Shown: positions 1 to 9,395 of the stretch, one piece after another
How the letters are laid out: each line of letters starts with the position of its first letter
How positions within the stretch are numbered: the stretch's first letter is position 1
Assembly (NCBI RefSeq): GCF_910592395.1
Contig: NC_088315.1
Coordinates: forward strand, 8,558,501 to 8,622,500
Reading direction: 5' to 3'
DNA: 64,000 bases
Origin: Lineus longissimus
Taxonomy: Eukaryota > Nemertea > Pilidiophora > Heteronemertea > Lineidae
Made by a program: the position numbers and the translations under genes
The notes under the pieces: generated by a model
What the model was told of the DNA's origin: nothing
The model's database searches: none
Seen by the model: only the letters and a program-made list of their open reading frames with translations

Positions 1-2451
1 GGCTTTATGGAAGAAGAAAGTTCTTTGTTTTTTTGTCTCGTTAGAGATCGATTCCATTCGTAAATTCCTATGAATTATGCCCCGCGTGGTGCAGATGATG
101 GATCGTAATTTTCTTGGCCCCTGCTGTGGTCAATGATTATAGTGTCCAAACTGATTATAACCCATCTCTCTTTTGTTCAGGTGATCAGGTTTACCTTTAT
201 TCAGGTGGTGGATTCGGCGGGGATCCGCTGATCCTCAAACCTTGCACTTAAGGCCCTAATTGCTATACAAGTATTGTGGTTCATCCTGGTATAACCAGTG
301 GTTTTGAATAGACCTGTAGATGTACCCCACTACACGATAACTGAATCTCAGGATGGACATGCATGCACGATGTTTGCTCTACATCCGTGATTCATGTGGC
401 CATTTTTTGTCCTTGCAAATATTTCTCTGCATGGCAATAATGATAAATGATACTTTTCTCTGTTACATTCTTAGATTGCTAACCAGTTTATCGCTCTCCA
501 GACATAACCACCAGTAAAGATTTTTCAATAATTTGATTTGTGATGTTCGGAAGTCGGGAAAACGATAGGAAATCGTTGAAAATGTTGCACGGAACCAAAG
601 TCTTTCGATGACTCTGATAGAACATAAGAAAAGCTAATTCTCTTCTTTTTCTTCTTCAGCGTTCGTTCTTCACTTGGAGGTGATTTCTCCAGAGAGTATT
701 CCTCCTCAGATCCAAGGCGGTATGAAAACAGTTGGCCCTATCTTGGCTCAATGACCTTGATCTGTGTCGCAGGTTTTACCACGGCCGTACATGATGATGA
801 TTATCAAACCAGGAAGTTTTGTTAAAAAATGAAATAAAATTGTGTAAAAGTTAAGTCGGAAATACCACAGATCTATAGACATGGATCCATGGAAATATTG
901 ACTTTGAAACAAGCTTGACCAATTTTCTAATTGTTAAGAATCGATAATTATCATGAACCCAATGCAAATTGCATGCAAGTTTGTAATTATCATCAGTTCG
1001 ATTTGAATGAGTATAATTTCATAATGACATGGCTTCACTCGTAGCAAATAAACACCTATTTAAAAACACGAGGGCGTTTCTTTTTCGTGCTAACCGTCTC
1101 CCACTGTTCGAATAATGTAAATTACTGTACGCTAAAAGATATTCCAAAAACTAAAGCAATAGGCTAGAACAGAACAAAAGGTTTCAGAATACAACTAATG
1201 AGAATAAACATTAATAATGATTAAACTACACATTACGACTCAAAAACCATGTATACGCGTTAGCGATTATTTCTAGAAAGGTATAATTAGTTCGAATTTA
1301 ATAGGAAAATATTCTCTTCGCATTTGTTTTAGAATGTGAGTGTTGACGTCACGATACGGCATAGGGGCTTATATTGTAACCGAGACAACACCCGTCGACA
1401 CAGCGGCTGAGGATAATAGTTTCTTCGGACACTGTCGTACAGACACATACGGATCACCTACTTTGCAATTAACATGAAAAATTATACGTTTCTATTGTCA
1501 AAAAATGAGTGTTTTTATCAAAATGATAAAAATGTTTGGCTTATGCTTCAAAACCATGCGGGCGGGGACAGTATTCTATGACTTCCATTCCTTATCTACT
1601 CTCTGCTATCAGTTCACACAGCCTCTGCAAAAGATGTTTAGAGAAGGCAGAGGCTAAACAACTGCATTTGCTTTGATTGATGGTACCGACATAACGAGGT
1701 TTTAACATTGGCGTTTTTGGTTGATAGACGTTGTGAGATATCGTTTACAAGTTTTTTTCCTTCGTAGTTTACTTAAAGGGGAAATATCGTGATGATCTTC
1801 ACTAAAAAAATGGCAATTAATAGTTATACAAATTTGATTGTGTACAAGAAGTATCTGAGGCTGATGTAGTAGATAAAAGTTTAAGTTGTTACCTATACGA
1901 ATCAGGAATAGGCCTACTCTTAACTCCCATTTGGGACCTCATTGTGAAGTCTACTGCCTCTACTGCGAACCAGGTCCCTTGACGGGCCTCTTAGAGATGT
2001 ACGAAACTTTACCTGTACCTGTCTGAGAGGAGAACGGGAAATATCTTTGATATATCGTCCCGTAGAGCAAACTACATTTACATTGTAATATTGAGAAAGA
2101 GAAGAACGCTATCGGTAAGTTCCCGTTTTTTCATTAATCCGCGTCGTTTTTTGACGGGAAAACGCACCCGGGGCCTGTACCAAGTTCAGCTGTGTCACGC
2201 AAAACGAATTTACCAGTTCCCCACTTCGGGAGGGGTAGGGTTAGCCCATTTTTAAAAGCGCAAGAATTCCATGCCGACGTATCGGCGGTGAATATCAGCC
2301 CTAAAGTCTCCGGGTGGATATGCGCACGACGCTGGATCGGCATTAGGAATTCCCGCCGCATACGCAATTGAGCCTTCTGCATGCGCAGACGGGAGCATCC
2401 TTGGAGACCGAGCTCTGGGGATCAAGGGAGGAACAAGAGATGACAGCCAGG
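1..2451. other. Intergenic stretch without a recognisable gene
   Basis: No reading frame here looks like a conserved protein. The only notable sites are a perfect CRE palindrome TGACGTCA at 1344-1351 and a hairpin with 9-base arms AGCCTCTGC / GCAGAGGCT at 1620-1628 and 1647-1655. A minus-strand open frame at 2134-2382 has no recognisable domain. A segment at about 680-745 resembles segments near 29.7 kb and 33.1 kb, with gagtat and a ccaaggyggtatg word in the better-matching pair, so it is probably a copy of an old interspersed repeat. Confidence 0.6.
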
Positions 2452-2460
2452 TATATAAAA
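2452..2460 (+). promoter_or_regulatory. TATA-box-like site upstream of the zinc-finger gene
   Basis: The word TATATAAAA lies about 360 bases before the zinc-finger start codon on the same strand, in a GC-richer surrounding. It would place transcription start near 2485. An ATTTTCAG acceptor-like site ending at 2707 suggests that a short 5' UTR intron may lie between promoter and start codon, but no clear matching donor was found. A tiny upstream reading frame (six codons) starts at 2654. Promoter function is inferred from position and motif only. Confidence 0.45.
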
Positions 2461-2816
2461 GAAATAGTCCTGGTTGTGTAGTAGAGCCATATTTAATAAA
2501 TCGAACGCTAAGAAGAAGTGGAAGAAGTAGAAGAATTGGTCTTCGGTCTTGTGTGGGTCCTTGGTTGGGCCCAGGGGTTGGGCAGGGCCCTTACTGATAC
2601 TATAACTGTTTTTACTACTTTAACTGTACAAGTGTACTGCCTTTCTCACTTCCATGTCTGCTATCTTTGAATGATTACCAAGGTCTTCTCATCTTATATA
2701 TTTTCAGGCATTTACTAGAAGTTGGAAGTCGTAGAGTGTGTTCGGGAAAAACAAACTTCATTCCAAAGATCTGGCCGGGCACTGAGGTTCCAAAGCGCAC
2801 CATTCAACTGAAAACC

Positions 2817-4103
2817 ATGGGCGGCGAAAAGAAATTACATGCATGTGACGTATGTGGAAAAAAATTCACACAGGCGTATGATATGAAATCCCATTATCGG
2901 ATTCACAGCGGTGAAAAACCGTTTGAATGCGGACAATGTGGAAGGAAGTTTTCTCAAAAATCTTCCCTAACATGTCATCTCCGCCTTCACACCGGAGAAA
3001 GACCATACGAATGCAAGCAATGCAATAAGAGGTTTGCTCAAAGTATTCATCTCAGGATTCATATCATGAGCCACACGGGAGAAAAACCATACGAATGCGC
3101 ACAGTGTGGTCAGAGATTTTCTCGTACGCATTCTCTCAAAGAACACATCATGAGGATCCATACCGGTGTCAGACCATACGAATGTGAAAAATGCGGAAAA
3201 AAGTTTACTAGAATTTATACTCTCAAGGGTCATATGCGACAACACAGCGGAGATAGACCATATGAGTGTGAATACTGCCACATGCGTTTTACTCATCGTA
3301 GTAGTCTTAGCACTCATATCCGCATTCACACAGGTGAAAAACCATATGAGTGCAAGCAGTGCGGCAAGGGGTTTCCTCGAAAGGATCAACTCGATGATCA
3401 CGCAAAGACCCATAGCAGTCGTGAAAAAACATACGAGTGCGAACAGTGTGATAAGAGGTTTCCTACCCTTCGTTCTCTTAAACTTCACAACAATACTCAC
3501 AGTGGTAGCAAACCATTGGAGTGCGAAAAATGTGAGATGACTTTTTCTTCCAGTGGCGCTCTCAGGACTCATTTCAAAGTGCACACCAGTGAAAAACCGT
3601 ATAAATGTATTCATTGTCCTATGAGATTTTCCGGAAGTGTTCCACTCAAGGTTCATCTCAGGGTCCACACAGGTGAAAGACCATATGAATGTGCGCAGTG
3701 TGGGAAGCGATTTTCCCAAGCGACCCATCTCAGGACTCACGGGAAGATTCATACCGGTGAAAAATCATATGAATGTGAGCATTGTGGTAACAGATTTTCT
3801 TGCAGTAAAGGCCTTAAGGTTCATATTCGAACGCACACTGGAGAGAAACCATATAAATGCGAAATATGCGGGAAGAAATGTTCGCAAAGTGCAAATCTCA
3901 AGAGTCATATTATCAGTGTGCATGATGGTAGTAAACCATATGAATGCGACCAGTGTGGAAAGAGGTTCTCGGAGAGCAGTAATCTCACGAGTCATATCAG
4001 ATCTCACACAGGTGAAAAACCATACGAATGCAAACAATGTCGGAAGAAGTTTTCGCACAGTCATAATCTTAAGAGTCATCGATGCCAGGATTCACAGAGG
4101 TGA
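2817..4103 (+). CDS. Multi-finger C2H2 zinc-finger protein (14 intact fingers plus one broken)
   Basis: This single-exon gene encodes about 428 residues, almost all of it tandem C2H2 zinc fingers. It is expected to be a nuclear, sequence-specific DNA-binding regulator. The start at 2817 is chosen because ACCATGG is an ideal Kozak context; the open frame runs further 5' but only from a TTG. The first finger begins at residue 10 (C-x2-C). Fingers repeat every 28 residues with HTGEKPYEC-type linkers. Fingers 4 and 13 have four residues between the two histidines, and finger 13 has Cys in place of the core Phe. Finger 15 keeps C-x2-C and one His, then runs into HRCQDSQR and a stop. The usual linker follows in the +1 frame, which indicates a frameshift. 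No KRAB, BTB or SCAN domain is present, so effector function is unknown. The antisense frame of 261 codons is a shadow of the repeat structure. Confidence 0.92.
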   Translation: MGGEKKLHACDVCGKKFTQAYDMKSHYRIHSGEKPFECGQCGRKFSQKSSLTCHLRLHTGERPYECKQCNKRFAQSIHLRIHIMSHTGEKPYECAQCGQRFSRTHSLKEHIMRIHTGVRPYECEKCGKKFTRIYTLKGHMRQHSGDRPYECEYCHMRFTHRSSLSTHIRIHTGEKPYECKQCGKGFPRKDQLDDHAKTHSSREKTYECEQCDKRFPTLRSLKLHNNTHSGSKPLECEKCEMTFSSSGALRTHFKVHTSEKPYKCIHCPMRFSGSVPLKVHLRVHTGERPYECAQCGKRFSQATHLRTHGKIHTGEKSYECEHCGNRFSCSKGLKVHIRTHTGEKPYKCEICGKKCSQSANLKSHIISVHDGSKPYECDQCGKRFSESSNLTSHIRSHTGEKPYECKQCRKKFSHSHNLKSHRCQDSQR

Positions 4104-4131
4104 AAAACCACGTGGCACCGATATTGCGAAA

Positions 4132-4210
4132 GCCTTGGTGGTTCAGCGGTTAGAGCGTTGCACTATGGATTCGGTGGTCACCGGTTCGACTCCCGGTGAA
4201 TACATTTTTT
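4132..4210 (+). ncRNA. tRNA-like Pol III element (SINE head or tRNA pseudogene)
   Basis: The segment carries a good box A (TGGTTCAGCGG at 4139) and a consensus box B (GGTTCGACTCC at 4183), followed by a run of six T from 4205 that could terminate Pol III. A D-arm can be drawn (GTTC with GAGC), and the T-arm pairs perfectly over six bases (CACCGG / CCGGTG) but with an eight-base loop. The anticodon stem is weak and the acceptor ends (GCCTTGG and GAATACA) do not pair. It is therefore not an intact tRNA gene. It sits about 30 bases after the zinc-finger stop codon, probably in that gene's 3' UTR. Confidence 0.6.
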
Positions 4211-4453
4211 CTTTTTTTTCAAAACTTTCTCGTTATTTATTCACTCATGTAAGTTTATCAGGCGCGGATCCAAAGGGGTGCACTGGATGCACGCCCCCTC
4301 ATTGATGAAAAATCTTTGAAATTGACCATGAAATTTTGGAGCTTTGATATAAGTTCATAGATTATTGAATTGTTGTCATCATCGAGGCAATAGTGTATTC
4401 ACCGTGTATGATACAAAATCTTTGTTTTCATCTTCATCGTGTTACCATAAATG

Positions 4454-4459
4454 AATAAA
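4454..4459 (+). terminator. Candidate polyadenylation signal for the zinc-finger gene
   Basis: A canonical AATAAA lies about 350 bases after the zinc-finger stop codon. If used, the tRNA-like element at 4132-4210 would be inside the 3' UTR. Use is inferred from motif and position. Confidence 0.4.
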
Positions 4460-5991
4460 CATAAATGTTTCATTCAAAAATGTATAACTTCACTTTTTGA
4501 CAGACTAAACCAGTCTAAACCAGTTCTCATTACACCTGACGTAATGAATGACATAAGTCATGATTGACGTATTCAAGCAAGAACATGGAACGAGACCGGA
4601 TCACATTCGTCCGCAATTACACGCCGGACCAATCTATACCGATCCGAATCGATCGAGGTCGGTATGGACCAAACTGATCTCTCAAAATTCCAGTTTCTGC
4701 CAATGTTATTTGCCGTAACCTTCATAATAACAAAGTCTGTTTTTACTAATTGTGAGAAGATAAGAATACGTGACTAACTCTGCATGTACGTCACAAAGAT
4801 ATCCAAGAGATCAACAAACTGAATGCAAGACAAGACACTGCGAAAACTGCGACCAATATTGCGACCAATCAAAACAATGGCTAACGAAATCAATTTGGCC
4901 GGAATGGAAAAACAAAACAACGTCGTGTTTTTGTTCTGAGCTGTATCCCAAGAGTGATCCAGTGGCCAATTGTTCCGAAACATTGTTCTTGAAAGAATTG
5001 AGCACTATTGATGCGCGCGCCTCTCAGAGATGGTAAAAGAAATGGTAGTTAATCGATATCGGCGATCGATGGTATCAATTCAATAATGATGAGGAAAAGG
5101 TCGTTATCAGGGTTGACGTTACAAGGGTATCTTTTCAAACCAGAGGAAGAAGTGACCAGTCAGGCAAGGGTCCCTGAATAGCGAGTTGTCGCCAGAACGA
5201 GCTGTGTTTCGCCCTTCACACCCGCCGATTCGACTACCACCTATACTGGGATCCAGACCGCACCTTCACTTTCGTTTTGTCTGTTGGCGTAAAACCAGTG
5301 GAAAATCGACCAAGATTTAGCGCAACAGTTTTATATGACCATATTGGATATTCGGCCACATGTCGGCAAGCTATATCTAGATCCGTGAAACTTTCCGATC
5401 TAGCTACACGCCTTAGTGCAGAGTCGAATCCGAGTTTCGTGGGGATTGCCGTCTGAAATGGCGACAACTCGCCGTTCGAGGATCCTTACATCGGATGACC
5501 AAATATTGTCGTTTCCAAGGGCGGGCGCGTGCGAACAAAGTGTAGGACAATTGCATTGATTATTTCTAGTTTGTACTTAGAGTGTAAACAAAAGCCATGG
5601 GAGGTCAGGTAGACGATGTGACCCGAGGATCATCTGACCGAACGTTGTCATCTCGAAACAATCGAAGAAAGCTTGGTGCGTACCTTTAGAGAGAATAATG
5701 CAGCGCTTCTTGGGGAGAAATGAATATGATATGTGGGATTTGTTTGTCCCTGTCGTCAATAAGGTTGAACTTAAGCGTGAATAACCCAAGGAAATGGCAC
5801 AGAAGCTTCGAAGCGCGAGGCAGAAGTACGCGTACCCTAGTTTCGGACAGATTGCTCATATTCTTGAAGTCATCAAGCTATAGGAGCCACGAGAGTCAAA
5901 GTAGAATTTCTACTCCATACCGGTACCATTATACCATCGGATTTTCAAGGGTAAAGTAGGGTATATATCGCTAACGCACAGCAGAACTGAG
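4460..5991. other. Intergenic region between the zinc-finger and GPCR genes
   Basis: No protein domain was recognised in the short open frames here. At the right edge, GAG|GTAAGC (exon end 5991, intron from 5992) is a strong splice-donor match. It could close a 5' UTR exon of the GPCR gene, giving an intron of about 160-190 bases up to the duplicated acceptors at 6153 or 6184. Confidence 0.45.
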
Positions 5992-6141
5992 GTAAGCTTC
6001 CTTTCTAAATTATGTTTCCATGATGTTATCGCATGGGTGTCTAATAACGAAGATATATGTTTTGGGGGTAAAATCGCAAATATGAGGGCACTGGGACAAT
6101 ATATCTCTTTAAACAGGCCGAGGTGTAGGCTACACTGAACT

Positions 6142-6203
6142 TTCCTTCTCCAGATTTCAACTCCACTTGTGATTCCTTCTGCAGATTTAACTCCACTCAT
6201 GAT
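6142..6203 (+). repeat. 31-base tandem duplication carrying two splice acceptors before the GPCR start
   Basis: The unit ttccttctccagatttcaac is repeated 31 bases later as ttccttctgcagatttaact. Each copy contains a polypyrimidine tract and CAG, so acceptors exist at 6153 and 6184. The second copy runs into the ATGATG start codons. Splicing at either site would change only the 5' UTR, because no ATG lies between them. Confidence 0.6.
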
Positions 6204-6582
6204 GCATCAAGAAGATTACACCATCTACTCGTGGTCATCGCTTATGAAGAGCATGGATATCACTGAGGCCATAGGAAGTGTTCCAAACCTTACCGCCCTC
6301 CCAGCAGACTATAGCACTGCTCAAATCACAGATATCTCTACAGCCCTGGGCATCTCAACGCCGACACCAACGCTGAGCCCATTCGAGGAGCACGCCTTCA
6401 CCACGATCCTCTGGACGGTTCACCACGTCCTCGACCCAATCGTCCTGGCGTTCGGACTCCTCGGGAACATCCTGGCGTTCCTTGTGTTGCTGCAGCCAAG
6501 GTACCGGAACCAGACGACATGTCTCTACATGAGGATTCTGGCCGTGTTTGACACTTTAATCATCCTTCTCAAGAATGTGCAG
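6199..6582 (+). CDS. GPCR exon 1: N-terminus, TM1 and start of TM2
   Basis: This exon covers residues 1-128. It holds the extracellular N-terminus, TM1 at about residues 76-98 (LAFGLLGNILAFLVLL), the first intracellular loop and TM2 up to Q128 with D118. It ends CAG|GTAGGA in phase 0. Only intronic sequence with spurious open frames follows until 6988. Confidence 0.88.
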
Positions 6583-8527
6583 GTAGGAGCTTTTATGATT
6601 TTCTCTAGACTTTATAAGAATGAATTAAAAAATATTCCACTAAATTTTAATGTAACGTAAAAGACGCCATACTTCCAATTTCCACCCCAGCACAACTAAG
6701 CGGCACCCTTCTTATCTGGCTCTATATTCTAGACTCCTGTGCAGTCTATATCGTCATCCTGATCGTGCGACAGGACTGACGAGGCCAGTCCACTGTGTCC
6801 AGAGTGTACTGTATTCTGGCCCCCGCAAGGCGGATCTTTCGTCCCGTCCAATGTTTTGTGGCGTCCTACCAGATCCTCCACGCTTTCGGTTGCCTTCCAC
6901 TGTCCCCGCAGGATGATGTTCACGAGGGTTCCCGTGGTTCTTGTCACCCGACTTGTATGCTCACATATTGTAACATGTCATTTTCCAGCGCACGGTTATA
7001 ATGTGGAACCCGAACATGTTGAACGATTACGAACTGGGCAGGTGGTTTTGTCCCCAGTACTGGTTCTTTTCCTACCACATCTACGGCCTCAGCAACTGGA
7101 CTGTCGTCTGCATGACCTTTGACAGATTCATTGCAGTCTGCTATCCGTTCAAGGTTGGTATTTTAATTATCTGAATTTGATTGATAAGTAATCATTTTCC
7201 AAAAAACCAAAAACAGCCGACAAACATAGGAATCGGATGTGTTTGGTGATTAAAGGTCGATTTCCTGCTTCCCTCTCTGAGCTTAAGCATTGAGCAAACG
7301 GTGCTCAGTAGAAGTGAAAGAGGTATCATTATCATGTCTTAGTCCGACGGGCAATATGTCTACTGTTCATTTCGTTCCAGGCCTCCACATGGTGCACGAA
7401 AAGGAGAGCCAAGATCTCGGCTGCCTTGATCGTGGTGAGCATGTCCGCGCTACAGGCCCCGAGCCTCCTGACAGAGCCGGACAGGGACAACATCAACCTG
7501 GGCAAGAACACTTGCGCCTACAAGAAAGAGTTCATAGCGCCCTGGTACCCGAATGTCAGGAATATCCTTTTCTGCCTGGTTTCACTTGGGGCGCCTTTGG
7601 TCATCGTCGGAGTATTCAATATAGGTATCGTGGCTAAGGTAAGTTGAGGCCAAGTCGACCAGGGTTCCTCTTCATCGTGGCCGACATGTTCGAGTTAACT
7701 AACTTGTTAAACACCGACCTTAAGATCATGGTAGCTTCCTTTTTTTCAGGTTATCGGTCGAAAGCAGGAACAGGAAAAGATGGGAGTCGCTAAAGGTGGT
7801 TCTAAAGCTGACCAGAAGAGCGCCCAAGCCTTGGTCCTCTTGTTCATTGTAACTGGCGTATTCGTGTGCACAAACTTGCCTTGGGTGTTGGACCAGTTGG
7901 TCTGGGAGTATCTACTCGAATGGGCCACTGGGGAGGACTACAAGGATAACTACAGATTGACGAGGCTCAGGCCTGTTGTGTATGAGGTAGGTATTGGCAT
8001 GCAAGGACCTCCTCTCTGGTTTCGTGGTTGTCAAAAAAATAAATGGTGCGGCACGGTTTTTTTCAGTCGTCGCAAGGGGTGATTACATGAAATCATATAG
8101 CTGGTGATACCAGTTTCTAGGCTAGCTCATTGAAGTTGGGTCTCGCTCGAAACATTTGTGTGAGACAACATACCAACGCTGCATGAGTATGAGTAAACCT
8201 ACATCTTCCATGGATGTGAGGGTGTCGAACCCCTGAACCGGGCGCGGGCCATGTCATGTTCGATAGGGTGCCGAAACCTGGACCAGCATTCGACACAAAG
8301 AGTCATGAAACGTATACACCTTTTTTCTCTTATTCCAGGTGTTGATGTTTTTCCTTTTCACCAACTCCTCCGTAAATTTCTACATCTACTGCATGGGCTG
8401 CAGAAAGTTCAGGAAGGATCTAATCAAAATGATCAAAGGCGGTTACGGGAAATCAGAGCAATTCACTTCAAACGGATCGACTGGATCCGTATATACGGCA
8501 GAAACAAAAGTGGATACCAAATTATAA
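6199..8527 (+). CDS. Rhodopsin-class GPCR, neuropeptide/FMRFamide-receptor-like, five coding exons
   Basis: Joining 6199-6582, 6989-7153, 7381-7638, 7750-7986 and 8339-8527 gives 410 residues with no stop; every intron is GT-AG and phase 0. It should be a seven-helix plasma-membrane receptor signalling through G proteins. A 75-residue N-terminus carries one sequon (N30). TM1 has GN (N90), TM2 has D118, TM3 begins at C149 and ends in D173-R-F, and the ECL2 partner cysteine is C228. TM6 has CTNLPW (P313), and TM7 has N360-F-Y-I-Y in place of NPxxY. C149 is exactly 24 residues before D173, as expected for positions 3.25 and 3.49. TM4 lacks the usual Trp. The ligand cannot be assigned; FMRFamide- or GPR139-like orphan receptors are the nearest style I recognise. 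ATG 6202 is an alternative start with A at -3. The tail after helix 8 is short and Ser/Thr-rich. Confidence 0.9.
6989..7153 (+). CDS. GPCR exon 2: end of TM2, ECL1 and TM3 with the DRF motif
   Basis: This exon covers residues 129-183. The acceptor TTTTCCAG and donor AAG|GTTGGT flank 55 codons in phase 0. It carries the loop tryptophan before C149, then TM3 ending in MTFDRFIAVCYPFK, a form of the DRY motif with Phe for Tyr. It is easily missed as an open frame because of its short length. Confidence 0.9.
7381..7638 (+). CDS. GPCR exon 3: ICL2, TM4, ECL2 and TM5
   Basis: This exon covers residues 184-269. It is bounded by TTCCAG and AAG|GTAAGT. It begins with the basic loop CTKRRAKI, followed by TM4, a long second extracellular loop containing C228 (the disulphide partner of C149), and TM5 (NILFCLVSLGAPLVIVGVFN). 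Confidence 0.9.
7750..7986 (+). CDS. GPCR exon 4: ICL3, TM6 and ECL3
   Basis: This exon covers residues 270-348. It is bounded by TTTTTTCAG and GAG|GTAGGT. The short third loop (RKQEQEKMGVAKGG) leads into TM6 with CTNLPWV, which contains the conserved P313. An acidic third extracellular loop of about 25 residues follows. Confidence 0.9.
8339..8527 (+). CDS. GPCR exon 5: TM7, helix 8 and C-terminal tail
   Basis: This exon covers residues 349-410 and the TAA stop. TM7 reads FTNSSVNFYIYC, so the NPxxY proline is Phe. The basic amphipathic GCRKFRKDLIK follows as helix 8 with two nearby cysteines that could be palmitoylated. The tail is rich in Ser and Thr. An overlapping 152-codon frame at 8251-8709 is a shadow. 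Confidence 0.9.
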   Translation: MLMFFLFTNSSVNFYIYCMGCRKFRKDLIKMIKGGYGKSEQFTSNGSTGSVYTAETKVDTKL

Positions 8528-9107
8528 ATTGCTGGCCGTTTCCTGGTCACGTTTCTACTTTACTTCTGTTTATAAGAGTCCAATATGGTTCAAATATTGG
8601 AGCCATATATATTTTAGAAAAGGCTCTAAAGGCGCTTTTTAATTCATGCCAGAGGAAATCGGACGTCTTGATATGTTCGACGTCTCAACAGAATATCTTC
8701 TCACTGTGAATGTGGAGCTGGATACCAGACTCCGGCTAATGTGCTTCAGACCTGCTCCCATGAAGATTAGAGAGTAATACTGGCCAAAGCACACCATCCT
8801 GACCATCCACAAAGCTTTGGCGCTCTATGGTGCAACTCGAGGACAGCCGACTTTATTACCGAAAACGGACAGACTGTCTGGCGTGCACCTCAAACATTCC
8901 GAATTCATAAGAAGAAGAAGTTTGACGCCTCAGCTCATCAGTTCATACCACAGATACAAAAGTCGATTATCTTGTTGTACGTTTCCTATTTGTTATTCTG
9001 TTCAGAGCCAGATGTGGTTCATCAGGTGCTATCTATAGTTGAGAGAACCACTGTGAGTCATGATTTCACATCTTGCCCTTGCTAAGCTTTACACAGACAA
9101 CGCGCGT
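8528..9107 (+). other. GPCR 3' flank, probable 3' UTR
   Basis: No coding signal was found. No AATAAA is close to the stop; the first clear one on this strand is near 10255. The extent of the 3' UTR is therefore open. Confidence 0.4.
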
Positions 9108-9395
9108 CCATCAGCTAGTTGCAGATGACAATGCCGCCGATTCAATGCTATCATCAATGCTAATTCTAGTTCCATTTAGCTAGTTGCAGATGGCGATGCC
9201 ACTGATTTAACGCCATTTTCCATGACTGATTCTAGTTCCATCAGCTATAGCCGGATGCCGCCGATGTAATGCCATCATCGATACTGAGTGTGGTTCCACC
9301 AGGTAGTTGCAGATGGCGATGCCGCCGTTCAAACGCTATCTTCGATGACTGGTTCTAGTTCTACCTGTTGGCCTAATGGCTAGTTGCAAACCATG
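9108..9395. repeat. Degenerate tandem repeat, unit about 64 bases, four copies
   Basis: The phrase tagttgcagatggcgatgcc followed by a gattctagttccatcag-like segment recurs at about 9116, 9181, 9245 and 9304 with substitutions and small indels. The repeat does not keep a reading frame. Confidence 0.7.

Noticed and set aside
2967-3752. 261-codon frame antisense to the zinc-finger gene
   Set aside because: It mirrors the repeated finger codons; the hydrophobic repeats reflect the complement of TGEKPYEC linkers, and the sense frame has all zinc ligands.
4132-4204. Functional tRNA gene
   Set aside because: The acceptor stem does not pair, the anticodon stem has mismatches and the T-loop is one base too long.
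6729-7122. Open frames on both strands inside the first GPCR intron, and a possible exon near 6690
   Set aside because: Exon 1 joins directly to 6989 in phase 0 with the correct spacing between D118 and C149, so no extra exon is needed.
8251-8709. 152-codon frame overlapping the last GPCR exon
   Set aside because: It lies in a different frame from the TM7 exon, runs through the acceptor and has no receptor motif.
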